DNA of 64,000 nt, from positions 1 to 64,000 of the forward strand of contig CADFJN010000010.1 in assembly GCA_902834555.1 (NCBI GenBank), given 5' to 3'. Origin of the DNA: Atopobiaceae bacterium. GTDB lineage: Bacteria > Actinomycetota > Coriobacteriia > Coriobacteriales > Atopobiaceae. The position numbers and the translations under genes are program-made. Of this stretch, positions 9,625 through 18,811 are shown one piece after another (positions within the stretch are counted from its first letter, which is position 1; each line of letters starts with the position of its first letter). The notes beneath the pieces are model-generated. The model was not told where the DNA came from. It searched no databases and saw nothing but the letters and a program-made list of their open reading frames with translations.

Positions 9625-11015
9625 TACTCCTCGCCCCCGTCGTCGTGAACGTCCGGCTCGTCCTCGGCAAGCTCAGCGTAGTCATCCTCGGCAGACTCGC
9701 CCTCGTAGGTGAAGGCAAGCTCGAGGATGCGCACCTCGTCTCCGGGGACGCAGCCAGCCTTCTCCAGGCGGTCGTCCAGGCCCGCGCGGTCAAAGCGGTG
9801 CTGCAGGTACGCCACTGCCTCGTCGTTATCCCAATCGGTCTGGATGACCATGCGCTCGATGGCCGCTCCAGTCACGCGCCACACGTGCGCGCCCTCGCGC
9901 TTGATCGACATCGTGCGATCACGCTGTTGGCGGCGGCGCTCCCACCGTGCGGACGCCTCGTCCGCCTCGCCCGTAGGCGCGGGCGCCTCGGCACGGAGCT
10001 TGGCAACGGCATCTGCCGTGTCGCTTACCAGGGCGTCAATGCCCTCGCCCGTAACGGCAGAGATGGCGTGGAACGTGTGCCCGTCTGCCTCTGCGGCCTC
10101 GCGGAGGGCCTTGACGGCATCCTCGGTACCAGGCATGTCGCACTTGTTGGCAACCACGATCTGCGGGCGCTCGGCCAACTCGGAGGCATAGGCGGCAAGC
10201 TCCGCGTTGATGGTACGGTAGTCCTCTACGGCATCGCGGCCCTCGAACCCACCCGTGACGTCAACCACGTGCAGGATAAGAGCCGTACGCTCTATGTGGC
10301 GCAGGAACTCGTGCCCCAGCCCCTTGCCCTCCGAGGCGCCCTCAATGAGACCGGGGACGTCGGCGCAGACAAAGGAGCGGCCGTCACGCGCTCGGGCCAC
10401 GCCCAAGTTGGGGACGAGCGTGGTGAAGGGGTACTCGGCGATCTTTGGACGCGCAGCCGAGATGCGCGCGATGATGGAGCTCTTCCCCACCGACGGCATA
10501 CCCACAAGCGCGGCGTCAGCCATGAGCTTCATCTCGAGCTCGATCCAGTGCTCTTGGGCGGGCTCGCCCTTCTCAGCAAACGCAGGAGCACGGCGCACTG
10601 AGGTCACGAAGTGCGTGTTGCCAAGGCCCCCCATGCCGCCGGGGGCCACCACGACGCGCTCGCCGGGCCGGGTGAGGTCAGCGATCTGATAGACGGGCTT
10701 CTGCGTTGCCGGATCAAGCTCGCGCACCACGGTCCCCAGCGGAACGCGAAGGACGAGGTCTGCACCGTCCTTGCCATGCATGCGCTTACCCTGGCCATGC
10801 GTGCCGCGCTCGGCCTTGAAGTGATGCTTGTAGCGATAGTCGATGAGTGACGAGAGCTGCGGATCCGCCTCGACGACCACGTCGCCGCCATGGCCACCGT
10901 CGCCGCCGTCCGGGCCTCCCTTGGGGACGTACGCCTCGCGACGGAAGGACATGCATCCCGCGCCGCCGTCGCCGCCCTTGACATTGATGTGAGACAAGTC
11001 TGTGAATGTGACCAT
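9624..11015 (-). CDS. obg: GTPase ObgE/CgtA
   Basis: Essential ribosome-assembly GTPase, 463 aa. Glycine-rich Obg fold at the N-terminus (KGGDGGAGCMSFRREAYVPKG), G domain from about residue 160 (G1 GMPSVGKSS, G3 DVPGLIEGA, G4 NKCD), then an OCT domain near 350-435 and a very acidic tail. It follows rplU and rpmA as in most bacteria, but a hairpin terminator lies between rpmA and obg. Confidence 0.96.
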   Translation of the reverse strand: MVTFTDLSHINVKGGDGGAGCMSFRREAYVPKGGPDGGDGGHGGDVVVEADPQLSSLIDYRYKHHFKAERGTHGQGKRMHGKDGADLVLRVPLGTVVRELDPATQKPVYQIADLTRPGERVVVAPGGMGGLGNTHFVTSVRRAPAFAEKGEPAQEHWIELEMKLMADAALVGMPSVGKSSIIARISAARPKIAEYPFTTLVPNLGVARARDGRSFVCADVPGLIEGASEGKGLGHEFLRHIERTALILHVVDVTGGFEGRDAVEDYRTINAELAAYASELAERPQIVVANKCDMPGTEDAVKALREAAEADGHTFHAISAVTGEGIDALVSDTADAVAKLRAEAPAPTGEADEASARWERRRQQRDRTMSIKREGAHVWRVTGAAIERMVIQTDWDNDEAVAYLQHRFDRAGLDDRLEKAGCVPGDEVRILELAFTYEGESAEDDYAELAEDEPDVHDDGGEE

Positions 11016-11085
11016 GGTTTCCTCCTCGGTTGCCCCTGATGGTACGGCAACTCACAGGGGACGTGCGCATGGCGCGATATGAAAC

Positions 11086-11107
11086 GGGCCCCGCCGAAGC
11101 AGGGCCC
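11086..11107 (-). terminator. Hairpin between rpmA and obg
   Basis: A 9-bp stem with one mismatch (11086-11094 with 11099-11107) capped by a TTCG tetraloop in the minus direction and followed by GTTTCAT. It lies 26 nt after the rpmA stop, so it could attenuate read-through from the ribosomal protein genes into obg. Confidence 0.55.
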
Positions 11108-11132
11108 AACAAAATACGTATGACGCGCGCCG

Positions 11133-11381
11133 CTACTCCGTGACGACATTAACGACGTGCTTCGTGCCCTTCTTAAACTGCACGACACCGTCGGCGAGTG
11201 CAAACAGGGTGTCGTCCTTGCCACGGCCAACGTTATCGCCGGGGGTGATGTGGGTGCCGCGCTGACGAACGATGATCTGGCCAGTCTTGATTGCCTGACC
11301 GCCGTAAATCTTCACGCCAAGACGCTGGGCGTGGGAATCGCGGCCGTTGCGAGACGAGCCGAGGCCTTTCTTGTGTGCCAT
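11133..11381 (-). CDS. rpmA: 50S ribosomal protein L27
   Basis: 82-aa L27 with the hallmark basic N-terminus MAHKKGLGSSRNGRDS, the GVKIYGGQ segment and the RQRGTHITPG loop. The N-terminal tail starts directly at the mature form, without the cleaved leader seen in some Firmicutes. It lies between rplU and obg, the standard order. Confidence 0.98.
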   Translation of the reverse strand: MAHKKGLGSSRNGRDSHAQRLGVKIYGGQAIKTGQIIVRQRGTHITPGDNVGRGKDDTLFALADGVVQFKKGTKHVVNVVTE

Positions 11382-11421
11382 AGTGCTACCTGCCTATCTG
11401 AAGTGGACGGAGTGGGTGAGG

Positions 11422-11733
11422 CTACGCGGTGGGGAGCTCGGAGATCCTCAGCTTGGTGAGGTTCTGACGATGACCCTTGGTGCGGTGGTAGCGCTTACGC
11501 TTCTTGAACTTGAAGACAAGAACCTTCTCGCCCTTGTGCTGGTCGATGACCTCAGCAGTGACCTTCTTGTCCTCGAGGGCGGCAGGGTCAACGATGGTCT
11601 TCTCGCCGTCGTTCAGGAGGAGAACGTCGAGCTGGACCGAATCGCCAGGCTGCGCGTCGAGCTTCTCGACGTCGAGGACGTCGCCCTTGGCAACCTTATA
11701 CTGCTTGCCACCAGTTGCTACGATTGCGTACAT
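11422..11733 (-). CDS. rplU: 50S ribosomal protein L21
   Basis: 103-aa L21: starts MYAIVATGGKQYKV and carries FKFKKRKRYHRTKGHRQ near the C-terminus, both diagnostic. A good promoter (-35 TTGACG, 17-nt spacer, -10 TAAGAT at 11776-11804) precedes it and drives the rplU-rpmA(-obg-proB-proA-nadD-yqeK-rsfS) run. Confidence 0.98.
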   Translation of the reverse strand: MYAIVATGGKQYKVAKGDVLDVEKLDAQPGDSVQLDVLLLNDGEKTIVDPAALEDKKVTAEVIDQHKGEKVLVFKFKKRKRYHRTKGHRQNLTKLRISELPTA

Positions 11734-11775
11734 GTGTGTAACCCTTCATTGCTGGCGTGAGTGCAACAGTAAGTT

Positions 11776-11804
11776 ATCTTACTAGCCGCGCGGAGAACCG
11801 TCAA
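11776..11804 (-). promoter_or_regulatory. Sigma-70-type promoter for rplU
   Basis: On the minus strand TTGACG (11804-11799) and TAAGAT (11781-11776) are separated by exactly 17 nt. The -10 lies 42 nt before the rplU start, leaving room for a short leader. Confidence 0.75.
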
Positions 11805-11922
11805 CGAAAAATCGCCTTGACCTGCGGTGCCGCAAGGGAAACTGAATCGGGTGGCCGAGGCCTGACGCTTTTCCGCACAACCTTGATAAGTCTAGCCCGC
11901 TAGGAGCCCAAGGAAAGACCCA

Positions 11923-12630
11923 CTACATTGGCTCCACAAGACTCCCATCTTCATCCTCGTGCCACTGCGCGACCCTGCACACGGAAAGCGCCGGCATGTC
12001 AAGCCCCGCCTCCCGAGCGGCGGCACCAATCAGAATAGCCGGCCTGAGCGAGCCCGCCTCGGTGGAACGGCAGTCGAGAAGAAAGCCGTTGCCACTGGGG
12101 CGCACCTCGCACGAGACAAGAGTGCGCCCAAGGTCCACGTGCTTTTCCTTCTCGCCGCGGAAATATGTGAGGTTTCCCTTTGCGCGTGCGGCTTCTACGC
12201 CCCGGGCAAGCGCCCCTACGCTGGTCTCGTCAATCACGTTCACGCTCCATGTGGAGCGCGTGAGCCATGCCTCAAGGGCAGGCAGGCCATAGGGAACATA
12301 GGCAGCCGCCGTTGGTGCCAAGAGCGTGGGGCTCGACGCGACAAGACGTTCAAGCGCCACCCTGGGGTCCATCTCCTCGGTGAGGAAGAGGTCAAAGTAC
12401 TCCCCCATCGACGCCGCCCCCACGGGAAGGGCCTGCGAGAACTGCAGGCGCATACGACGCGCGAAGCCGTTGCCAACCGCAAAGGGAAGCTGCGAGCGAC
12501 GCACGCTTCGGTTGATGGTGTTGATGACCTCGAGGTGCCCCAAATGCGCGAGCCGGCCGTCCTTGCGGTAGCGCACGCGCAGCCGGTACTGGTTGAGCTT
12601 GCTGTTGGTGATTGCGACGGTGTTAATCAT
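11923..12630 (-). CDS. TIGR03936/DUF2344 protein, partner of radical-SAM enzyme
   Basis: 235-aa protein of the DUF2344 family, found linked or fused to the radical-SAM family of the upstream gene. Visible family features: YRLRVRYRKDGRLAHLGHLEV at the N-terminus, the RMRLQFSQALPVG segment and YFDLFL. The biochemical role is not established; linkage to RNase and ribosomal protein genes in many genomes suggests RNA modification, which is only an inference. Its start overlaps the radical-SAM gene by 4 nt. Confidence 0.85.
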   Translation of the reverse strand: MINTVAITNSKLNQYRLRVRYRKDGRLAHLGHLEVINTINRSVRRSQLPFAVGNGFARRMRLQFSQALPVGAASMGEYFDLFLTEEMDPRVALERLVASSPTLLAPTAAAYVPYGLPALEAWLTRSTWSVNVIDETSVGALARGVEAARAKGNLTYFRGEKEKHVDLGRTLVSCEVRPSGNGFLLDCRSTEAGSLRPAILIGAAAREAGLDMPALSVCRVAQWHEDEDGSLVEPM

Positions 12631-14504
12631 GCGCGCTCACCCCAAACCACGTTGGCCACGTCAAGCGTGGGGCACACACCGCAGCCCACGCAGGAGTCGC
12701 GCGTGCAATCCGGTGTGGTGACACCCTGGGCCGCACGTCGCCACTCGCGCTGAAGGAAGCCCTTGGAGACGCCGGGCGAAGTGTGGTCCCACGGAAGCCT
12801 CGCGTCAAGCGGGAAGCCCTCAGACGCAATGGAAGGCAGGTCGTAGCCAAGCTCATGCGCGGCGGCATCCCAGGCGTCATAGTCGAACTCGCTCGTCCAC
12901 GCGTCGAAGCGACACCCACGGCGCCATGCAGCAAGCACCAGGTCAAAGCCGGCACGCCCCATCTTGGAGAGTGCCCCCTCCACAAGCGAGGTCCTGGGGT
13001 CGTGATAGGAGATCTTCACGTCGCGGTCGGTGTTGGCGCCAAGGAGCAGCCTGGCACGGCGCTCGACCTCTCCCACCTCGAGCTGTCCTGCCCACTGAAA
13101 CGGCGTGTACGCCTTGGGAACAAAAACGGCAACGGAGGCCGAGACCTGGACCTTGCTCTTCTTGCCACGCCCCACGACCTCGCGGCCTATCTCGAGAACG
13201 CGGTGAGTTGCAGCGGGTATCGCCAGGATGTCATCGTCCGTCTCGGTGGGAAGCCCCATCATGAAGTAGAGCTTGACGCGACGCCAACCGTGCTCGAAGG
13301 CGTTTCTCGCAGCGCGCTCGAGGTCTTCCTCGGTCACGTTCTTGTTGATGACGTCGCGCAGGCGCTGGGTGCCCGCCTCGGGCGCAAAGGTGAGGCCGCC
13401 GCGCTTGGAGCCAGAGGCGGCGTTCGCCATGTCAACGCCAAACGAGTCGAGGCGCTGAGAGGGAATGGAGACGCGGATGCCGCGGCCCGAGAGACGCGCG
13501 TCGAGCTCGTTCAGCATGGGTGCGCACTGGGAGTGGTCTGTGGTCGAGAGTGACGTGAGGGAGAGCTCGTCGTAGCCCGTCTCGGCAAGGCCGCGCTCGC
13601 TCGCCTCAACAACCTGGTCCATGGGACGCTCTCGCACGGGACGGTAGGTCATGCCCGCCTGGCAGAAGCGGCACCCGCGTGCGCAGCCGCGCAGGACCTC
13701 GATGGCAAGGCGGTCCTGAACAATCCCCATGTAGGGCACGATGTGCTCCGCACACGGAGGCGTAGACGCAAAGTCCGCGACGCAGCGCTTGAGCACGACC
13801 TCTGGTGCGCCGGTACCAGGCTTGGGCACGGCATAGCCCCAGCGCGTCGATGTGTTGTCCACAACCACGTCGTAGAGCGAGGGAACGTAGACTCCCTGAA
13901 TGCGCGAAAGCGCGAGCAGGACGTCTGCGCGCGATGCCCCTGCCGCCCGGGCGTCACGCACGCAGGCGGCCATCTCAACGATGGCGTCCTCGCCGTCGCC
14001 CAAGAGTATGGCGTCAAACATGGGGGCAAGCGGCTCCGCGTTCCACACGGAGGGGCCGCCGGCAATAACAATGGCGTCGTCCTCGGAGCGTTCCGCCGCT
14101 CGAACGGGAATACCGGCAAGGTCGAGGGTCTCGACTATGTTCGTGGCCACAAGCTCGTGGGCGAGCGTGAAGCCCACCAGGTCGAAGGAGGCCAGGGGGG
14201 CCGCAGACTCGAGAGCCAGAAGGGGCACGTGTCGCTCGCGCATGAGGTCCGCCATGTCATGCCAGGGCAGATAACAGCGCTCGCAGGAGATGCCGTCAGC
14301 GGCGTTGAGAGCATCGTAGAGAATCGAGATGCCCAGGTTTGGCTGGCCGACCTCATAGGCGTCGGGATAGACGAGACACGCATGGAAGGGTCCGGGCTGC
14401 TCCTCGACGGCGCCCCACTCGTGATCGAGGTAGCGCGAGGGCTTCTCGACAAGCGGCAACAGGGGCTCGATGAGCCTAAAGAGGTCTTCTCGGGCTAGAC
14501 GCAC
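12627..14504 (-). CDS. B12-binding/radical-SAM protein (TIGR03960 family)
   Basis: 625-aa radical-SAM protein. A B12-binding-like N-terminal region (about 40-220) precedes the radical-SAM core with cluster motif CARGCRFC near residue 275 and a Gly-rich SAM-binding region. The C-terminus carries a second cysteine cluster (C.RDSCVGCGVC) that resembles an iron-sulphur site. Substrate unknown; it works with the DUF2344 partner encoded immediately after. It follows the DUF697-like gene after 2 nt. Confidence 0.87.
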   Translation of the reverse strand: MRLAREDLFRLIEPLLPLVEKPSRYLDHEWGAVEEQPGPFHACLVYPDAYEVGQPNLGISILYDALNAADGISCERCYLPWHDMADLMRERHVPLLALESAAPLASFDLVGFTLAHELVATNIVETLDLAGIPVRAAERSEDDAIVIAGGPSVWNAEPLAPMFDAILLGDGEDAIVEMAACVRDARAAGASRADVLLALSRIQGVYVPSLYDVVVDNTSTRWGYAVPKPGTGAPEVVLKRCVADFASTPPCAEHIVPYMGIVQDRLAIEVLRGCARGCRFCQAGMTYRPVRERPMDQVVEASERGLAETGYDELSLTSLSTTDHSQCAPMLNELDARLSGRGIRVSIPSQRLDSFGVDMANAASGSKRGGLTFAPEAGTQRLRDVINKNVTEEDLERAARNAFEHGWRRVKLYFMMGLPTETDDDILAIPAATHRVLEIGREVVGRGKKSKVQVSASVAVFVPKAYTPFQWAGQLEVGEVERRARLLLGANTDRDVKISYHDPRTSLVEGALSKMGRAGFDLVLAAWRRGCRFDAWTSEFDYDAWDAAAHELGYDLPSIASEGFPLDARLPWDHTSPGVSKGFLQREWRRAAQGVTTPDCTRDSCVGCGVCPTLDVANVVWGERA

Positions 14505-14506
14505 AG

Positions 14507-15511
14507 CTACTCACCCCTGCCCACAGAGCCGTCGGGGCAGAGCACCACGTACGACGGAGCGGATGCGCGCCCGACGCGGGCATGACTGCCCACCCCCTGC
14601 TTGCGAGCGTGGTCACCAGCCTTCTTAGGAAGTTCGAGGTGACGGGCCGGGGCCTGTCGAGAGATTTCCTCGCCGTGGGGCCGAAGCGAACCATCCTCAA
14701 AGTCAAAGCGAACCTGGAGAGCGCGAGCCGTCGCGACGGTCCCGACGTAGCCCATGGCACCCTTAAAGGCCCATCCAAGCCCAGGGGCAAGACGAGAGAC
14801 AGCGCGCGCGAGCGCCCGGTAACCAAAGCCGGCCCCCACCACGCCCGCAAGCTCCAGCGCACGCGAGAGGTCAAGACCGCGCCCGTAGGCAACGGCGATG
14901 TCGAGGGCAAGTTTTGCCTGGTTTGCCGTCATGATGGCCATGTCCGAACCAGGAATGAGGGTCACTGCACCCACGGCGGCATTCTCCATGGCGCAGCGCC
15001 TCACCAGCAAGTCAACCTCCGCGGGACGGCAGAAGGGGAAGTTTGCGGCAAGCGCCAAGCCCTTGTCGGTTGCGCTCACAAGCCAAGTTCCAAGCCGAGG
15101 CACAAGGGCAAGCGCATCTGCGCAAGCCAGCACCTCAAGGAAGGGAGCCGCCTCTTCTGGAAGTTCTACATCGGGAACCTCAACAGCCGACTCGGCGACA
15201 AGTGCTACCGGTACGCCTCGGCGAGCGGCATCGATGGCAAGCGCGGCTTCAACGGAAACCTGACCTCCGCACACAACGATGACCGCATCCGGTGCAACGT
15301 CATCGGGAGCGGACGCGTCAACTGGCCTGACGTCTACGATTCCGGAAGCCTCACGCGCTACAAGCGCTTCCTTGACGGCAAGGACAAGGCCACGAGGCGC
15401 ACCGGAGGAGACGCGCACCCAGAGGCGCACCGTCTGAGAGCCGCCCTCGCAGGCGTCTTTGCCCGCTCCAGCAACCTCGAGGATCTTTCCCCATGGAATC
15501 TTGCGCGACAT
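14507..15511 (-). CDS. DUF697-like protein in the rod-shape operon
   Basis: 334-aa protein I cannot assign a function. Residues about 60-130 look like a Rossmann-type Val/Ala-rich fold (VIVVCGGQVSVEAAL). From about 170 to 275 it resembles DUF697/YcjF-like domains of membrane-associated GTPase partners: IPGSDMAIMTANQAKLALDIA, then Gly/Ala-rich hydrophobic helices. No GTPase motif is visible in this protein. The last 60 residues are basic and poorly conserved in appearance. It lies 24 nt downstream of rodA and 2 nt upstream of the radical-SAM gene, so it is expressed with the elongation machinery. Confidence 0.7.
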   Translation of the reverse strand: MSRKIPWGKILEVAGAGKDACEGGSQTVRLWVRVSSGAPRGLVLAVKEALVAREASGIVDVRPVDASAPDDVAPDAVIVVCGGQVSVEAALAIDAARRGVPVALVAESAVEVPDVELPEEAAPFLEVLACADALALVPRLGTWLVSATDKGLALAANFPFCRPAEVDLLVRRCAMENAAVGAVTLIPGSDMAIMTANQAKLALDIAVAYGRGLDLSRALELAGVVGAGFGYRALARAVSRLAPGLGWAFKGAMGYVGTVATARALQVRFDFEDGSLRPHGEEISRQAPARHLELPKKAGDHARKQGVGSHARVGRASAPSYVVLCPDGSVGRGE

Positions 15512-15535
15512 AATCCTCCTTACGACAGGCCGCCA

Positions 15536-16753
15536 CTAGGCGGACTTCTGCCGGTGTCTCCATACAGACTGTACCATCCCCACAGCCATGAGCTGTGCAA
15601 TCATCGACGTGGCACCATAGCTAATGAAGGGCAGGGGGATGCCCGTGATAGGCATAATTCCCATGCACATGCCAACTTCCTCAAGCACCTGAAACGTCCA
15701 CATAGCCGCGCAGCCCGCGCACACGAGCTTGCCAAACATAGACTCGCAGCGCATAGCAAGCAGTACGGTCGAGAGAATCATCCATGCAAAGAGCCCCAGC
15801 AGGACAATGCCCCCCACAAACCCAAACTCCTCGGCAAGAAGCGCAAAGACGAAGTCGGTCTGCGCCTCGGGGAGAAAGCCGTTGCCCGCCTGCGTAGCAC
15901 CGCCAATTCCCTTGCCAAGAAGCCCGCCGGAGCCCACGGCGATTTTTGCCTGCTGGAGGTTGTACCCGTTGTTTGTTGGGTCAACAGAGGGGTCAACAAA
16001 GACGATAAGGCGGTTAAGCTGATACGTCTTCAAGAGGTGCGGGAAGCCGTCGAGCATTGACGTCACAATGATCGCAGTGGCGCCGGCAACGATGAGCGCA
16101 ATGGTCACAAGCACCCAGCTCCGCTTGGCCCCTGCGCAGATAATGATGGTTGCGCCAAAGACCAGAATAACAAGACCGGTGCCAAGGTCTGGCTGGAGAA
16201 GAATGAGACCGAACGGGATGAGGAGGATGGCGCACAGTCGAACGTAGTCGCGAAGCGACTCGATCTTTCCGTTGTACTGAGCCCCAAGCGCGGCCATAAG
16301 GTAGATGACCACGAGCTTTGCAAGCTCAGACGGTTGGAACGTAATGCCTATGCCCGGAATTTTCACCCAGCCCGTAATGCCCTTGGCGGAATAGCTAAGG
16401 CCGGGAATCTTGGGCGCAATCATGAGGATGCACGCGATGATAAGGAGCGTCCGCGTCATACCCTGAAGGTTGCGGTAGTCATAGCGCCAAACAAGGACGG
16501 CCCCCACAAGCCCCATAGCAATGCCCAAAAGATGCCGAGGAAAATTTGCCTCGGGGATGGTGAGCGACGCGGACCAGATGACAACCACACCGTAGACCAC
16601 AAGCAGGAGCGCAGGTATGAGCTGGGACAAGTACAGGCCGCCCAGGCTCTTGCCGAGACGCCCAGAACGCGAGGAAGAAGCCCTAGACGAGCCCTTGTTG
16701 AGATGACTGCTCGCAGAGTTGAGAAGCCCCTGTCTCCTTGCCATGTTGGCCAT
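15536..16753 (-). CDS. rodA: SEDS peptidoglycan polymerase RodA
   Basis: 405-aa multi-pass membrane protein of the SEDS family (FtsW/RodA/SpoVE), the glycosyltransferase that polymerises lipid II during cell elongation with PBP2. Typical segments: QPSELAKL, LILLQPDLGTGLVI, the long loop before QQAKIAVGSGGLLGKGIG, and PFISYGATSM near the end. A basic, Ser-rich cytoplasmic N-terminus of about 40 residues precedes the first helix. It lies 15 nt after the PBP2 gene, so RodA rather than FtsW is the natural call. Confidence 0.93.
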   Translation of the reverse strand: MANMARRQGLLNSASSHLNKGSSRASSSRSGRLGKSLGGLYLSQLIPALLLVVYGVVVIWSASLTIPEANFPRHLLGIAMGLVGAVLVWRYDYRNLQGMTRTLLIIACILMIAPKIPGLSYSAKGITGWVKIPGIGITFQPSELAKLVVIYLMAALGAQYNGKIESLRDYVRLCAILLIPFGLILLQPDLGTGLVILVFGATIIICAGAKRSWVLVTIALIVAGATAIIVTSMLDGFPHLLKTYQLNRLIVFVDPSVDPTNNGYNLQQAKIAVGSGGLLGKGIGGATQAGNGFLPEAQTDFVFALLAEEFGFVGGIVLLGLFAWMILSTVLLAMRCESMFGKLVCAGCAAMWTFQVLEEVGMCMGIMPITGIPLPFISYGATSMIAQLMAVGMVQSVWRHRQKSA

Positions 16754-16768
16754 GAGCCTTCCTCCTCC

Positions 16769-18802
16769 CTATCGGTCGACGTTCGACGAATCAGGCGATT
16801 GGTCATCTGGCTGCCCGTAGATGGCACCGATGATGTCGCGAACCACATACATGGCTGAAGTGGCTCCGGAGAGGACGCTGTCGACGTTGGCCCCAACAAC
16901 ATACTGTGGGTTTTCCGCTGGCACAAAGGCCATGAACCAACCAACCGGCTCGCCTACCGAGGTCTGCTCCGCCGTGCCCGTCTTGCCGCAGACGGCCACG
17001 TCCAGGTTTGTCCAGTGGGTCGCCTGCGTTGCAGACTCCTTGTAGATAACCCCCGAGAGACCCTGGTCCACGATATCCAGGTTAGCCGAGTCCTCATCTG
17101 CATTGATGATGACCTCAGGGCTGTAGTCGATTACCGAACCAGTACCGGTCGCGCTCTTGACGCTCTTGAGCACATGCGGCTTGTAGATGGGTCCTCGGTT
17201 AGCGATGCCCGCATAAGCGTCGACCATCTGCATGCAGGTGACGAGAAGATCCCCCTGGCCAATGGCAAGGTTGCAGTTGTCACCGCCTTGCCAGGTGCGC
17301 TGCTCGTCGGTGGCGCTCGACCAATAGTTCCACTTCCATTCCGCGTCGGGGACGCGTCCCTCAACCTCGCTGGGGAGGTCTATGCCGGTGATCGATCCAA
17401 GCCCAAACTTCTTGAACGTGTCCTGCATTCCTTCGGGGTTGTTCTGATCGTAGAAGAAGCCCTTGCCAATTTCGTAGAAGACAACGTCGCAGGAGTAGGT
17501 GATGCCCGTGACAAGGTTCATCTCCCCGTGACCTGAGGTCCACCAGCACTTCATTCCGTAGGCCTCGCCAAAGCCCGTCCACCAACCTGTGCAGTACCAG
17601 GAGGAGCTAGCGGTGGCTATACCGTAGCTCAGGGCGGCAAGCGTGGTGAGCGCCTTGATGATGGAGCCGGAGGGATACTGGCCAGCAATGGCACGGTTCA
17701 TGAGCGGATAGTGGGCATCTTCAGACTGCAGTGACTCCCAGTCGCTCGTCGAGATGCCGCCAACGAAGATGCTCGGATTGTACGTGGGGTAGCTCGCCAT
17801 GGCGATAACCTCGCCATTTGTGCAGTCGAGGGCAATGGCGGAGGCGCCAGTTGCAGAGTAGCCAATCTGCTGCTGATACTCCACGACCTTGACGATGGAC
17901 TCCTCCGCCGCCTTCTGGACATTGATGTCAAGCGTGAGCACCACATCCGAACCGCTCCTAGGTTCGACATAGGTGGAGTAATCAAGAACGTTTCCGTCCG
18001 CATCGACATAGACGGTCTGCTCGCCCGCAACTCCCTGGAGAACGCTCTCGTACTGGAGCTCGACACCGGACTGGCCCACCGTATCGCCCGAGTTATAGTG
18101 AACGGCCCCCTCGTCAGTGGAATCGGTCGAGTTAAGCTGATCGGAGGTGACCGTTCCCGTGTAACCAACAACGTGCGCCGCAAGCGAGCCATACGGATAA
18201 GAGCGCTGCGTGCGCTGCGCAACAGAGACGCCCGAGAAAACAGTGGGGTGCTCCCCAAGAAACGCCACAACGCGACGAGAAACGTCTACGGCAACCGAGC
18301 GCAGGTTCTGGGCACCGGCAGAAGAGTCCTCGACCTTGCGTTTAACTGCCAGCGCAGGCATACCGATGAGGTTTCCTATGAGCGTGACCTCTATGTCGTC
18401 GTTGGCAACGTCCGCCTCGGCAAGAACCGTGAGGCTCGAACGATTTGTGACAATCTCGTTGCCATTGCGGTCAAGGATTCTGCCACGAGGCGCCGGCACC
18501 GCAACGGTACGGGTGCGGTTGGACTCCGCCTGTTGCGTGTACTCATCGGACGAGAGAAGCTGCATCGACCAAAGCTTGGCGAGAAGAACCGCGAAGATTC
18601 CGCCCGAGAAAGCAGCCTGCCCCACAAGACGACCCTGCATGGTCGTCTCGGCAGATGTATCCGAGCCGCCCGAAGCCTTGGGGCCGTTGCCTCCAATATC
18701 AAACTTGAAATTTGTCTCAGAGCGCCCAAAGACGAGAAACACGGCAACGAGTGCCGCCGCAACAGCGAAGCAAATGATGATAATTATGACCGTAAAGCTC
18801 AT
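16769..18802 (-). CDS. mrdA: Penicillin-binding protein 2 (elongation transpeptidase)
   Basis: Class B PBP, 677 aa, which cross-links peptidoglycan with RodA. Dimerisation domain with PAPRGRILDRNGNEI near residue 105; transpeptidase motifs SIIK (SxxK), SCD (SxD, as in other PBP2 proteins) and KTGTAE. Two hydrophobic segments occur before the periplasmic domain (about 4-25 and 58-78), so there is an extra N-terminal helix compared with the usual single anchor. It lies between mreD and rodA. Confidence 0.93.
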   Translation of the reverse strand: MSFTVIIIIICFAVAAALVAVFLVFGRSETNFKFDIGGNGPKASGGSDTSAETTMQGRLVGQAAFSGGIFAVLLAKLWSMQLLSSDEYTQQAESNRTRTVAVPAPRGRILDRNGNEIVTNRSSLTVLAEADVANDDIEVTLIGNLIGMPALAVKRKVEDSSAGAQNLRSVAVDVSRRVVAFLGEHPTVFSGVSVAQRTQRSYPYGSLAAHVVGYTGTVTSDQLNSTDSTDEGAVHYNSGDTVGQSGVELQYESVLQGVAGEQTVYVDADGNVLDYSTYVEPRSGSDVVLTLDINVQKAAEESIVKVVEYQQQIGYSATGASAIALDCTNGEVIAMASYPTYNPSIFVGGISTSDWESLQSEDAHYPLMNRAIAGQYPSGSIIKALTTLAALSYGIATASSSWYCTGWWTGFGEAYGMKCWWTSGHGEMNLVTGITYSCDVVFYEIGKGFFYDQNNPEGMQDTFKKFGLGSITGIDLPSEVEGRVPDAEWKWNYWSSATDEQRTWQGGDNCNLAIGQGDLLVTCMQMVDAYAGIANRGPIYKPHVLKSVKSATGTGSVIDYSPEVIINADEDSANLDIVDQGLSGVIYKESATQATHWTNLDVAVCGKTGTAEQTSVGEPVGWFMAFVPAENPQYVVGANVDSVLSGATSAMYVVRDIIGAIYGQPDDQSPDSSNVDR

Positions 18803-18811
18803 GACGCGACC

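Noticed and set aside
14582..16060. 492-codon plus-strand frame across rodA and the DUF697-like gene
   Set aside because: Very rich in Arg, His and Pro with no domain; both real genes are on the other strand.
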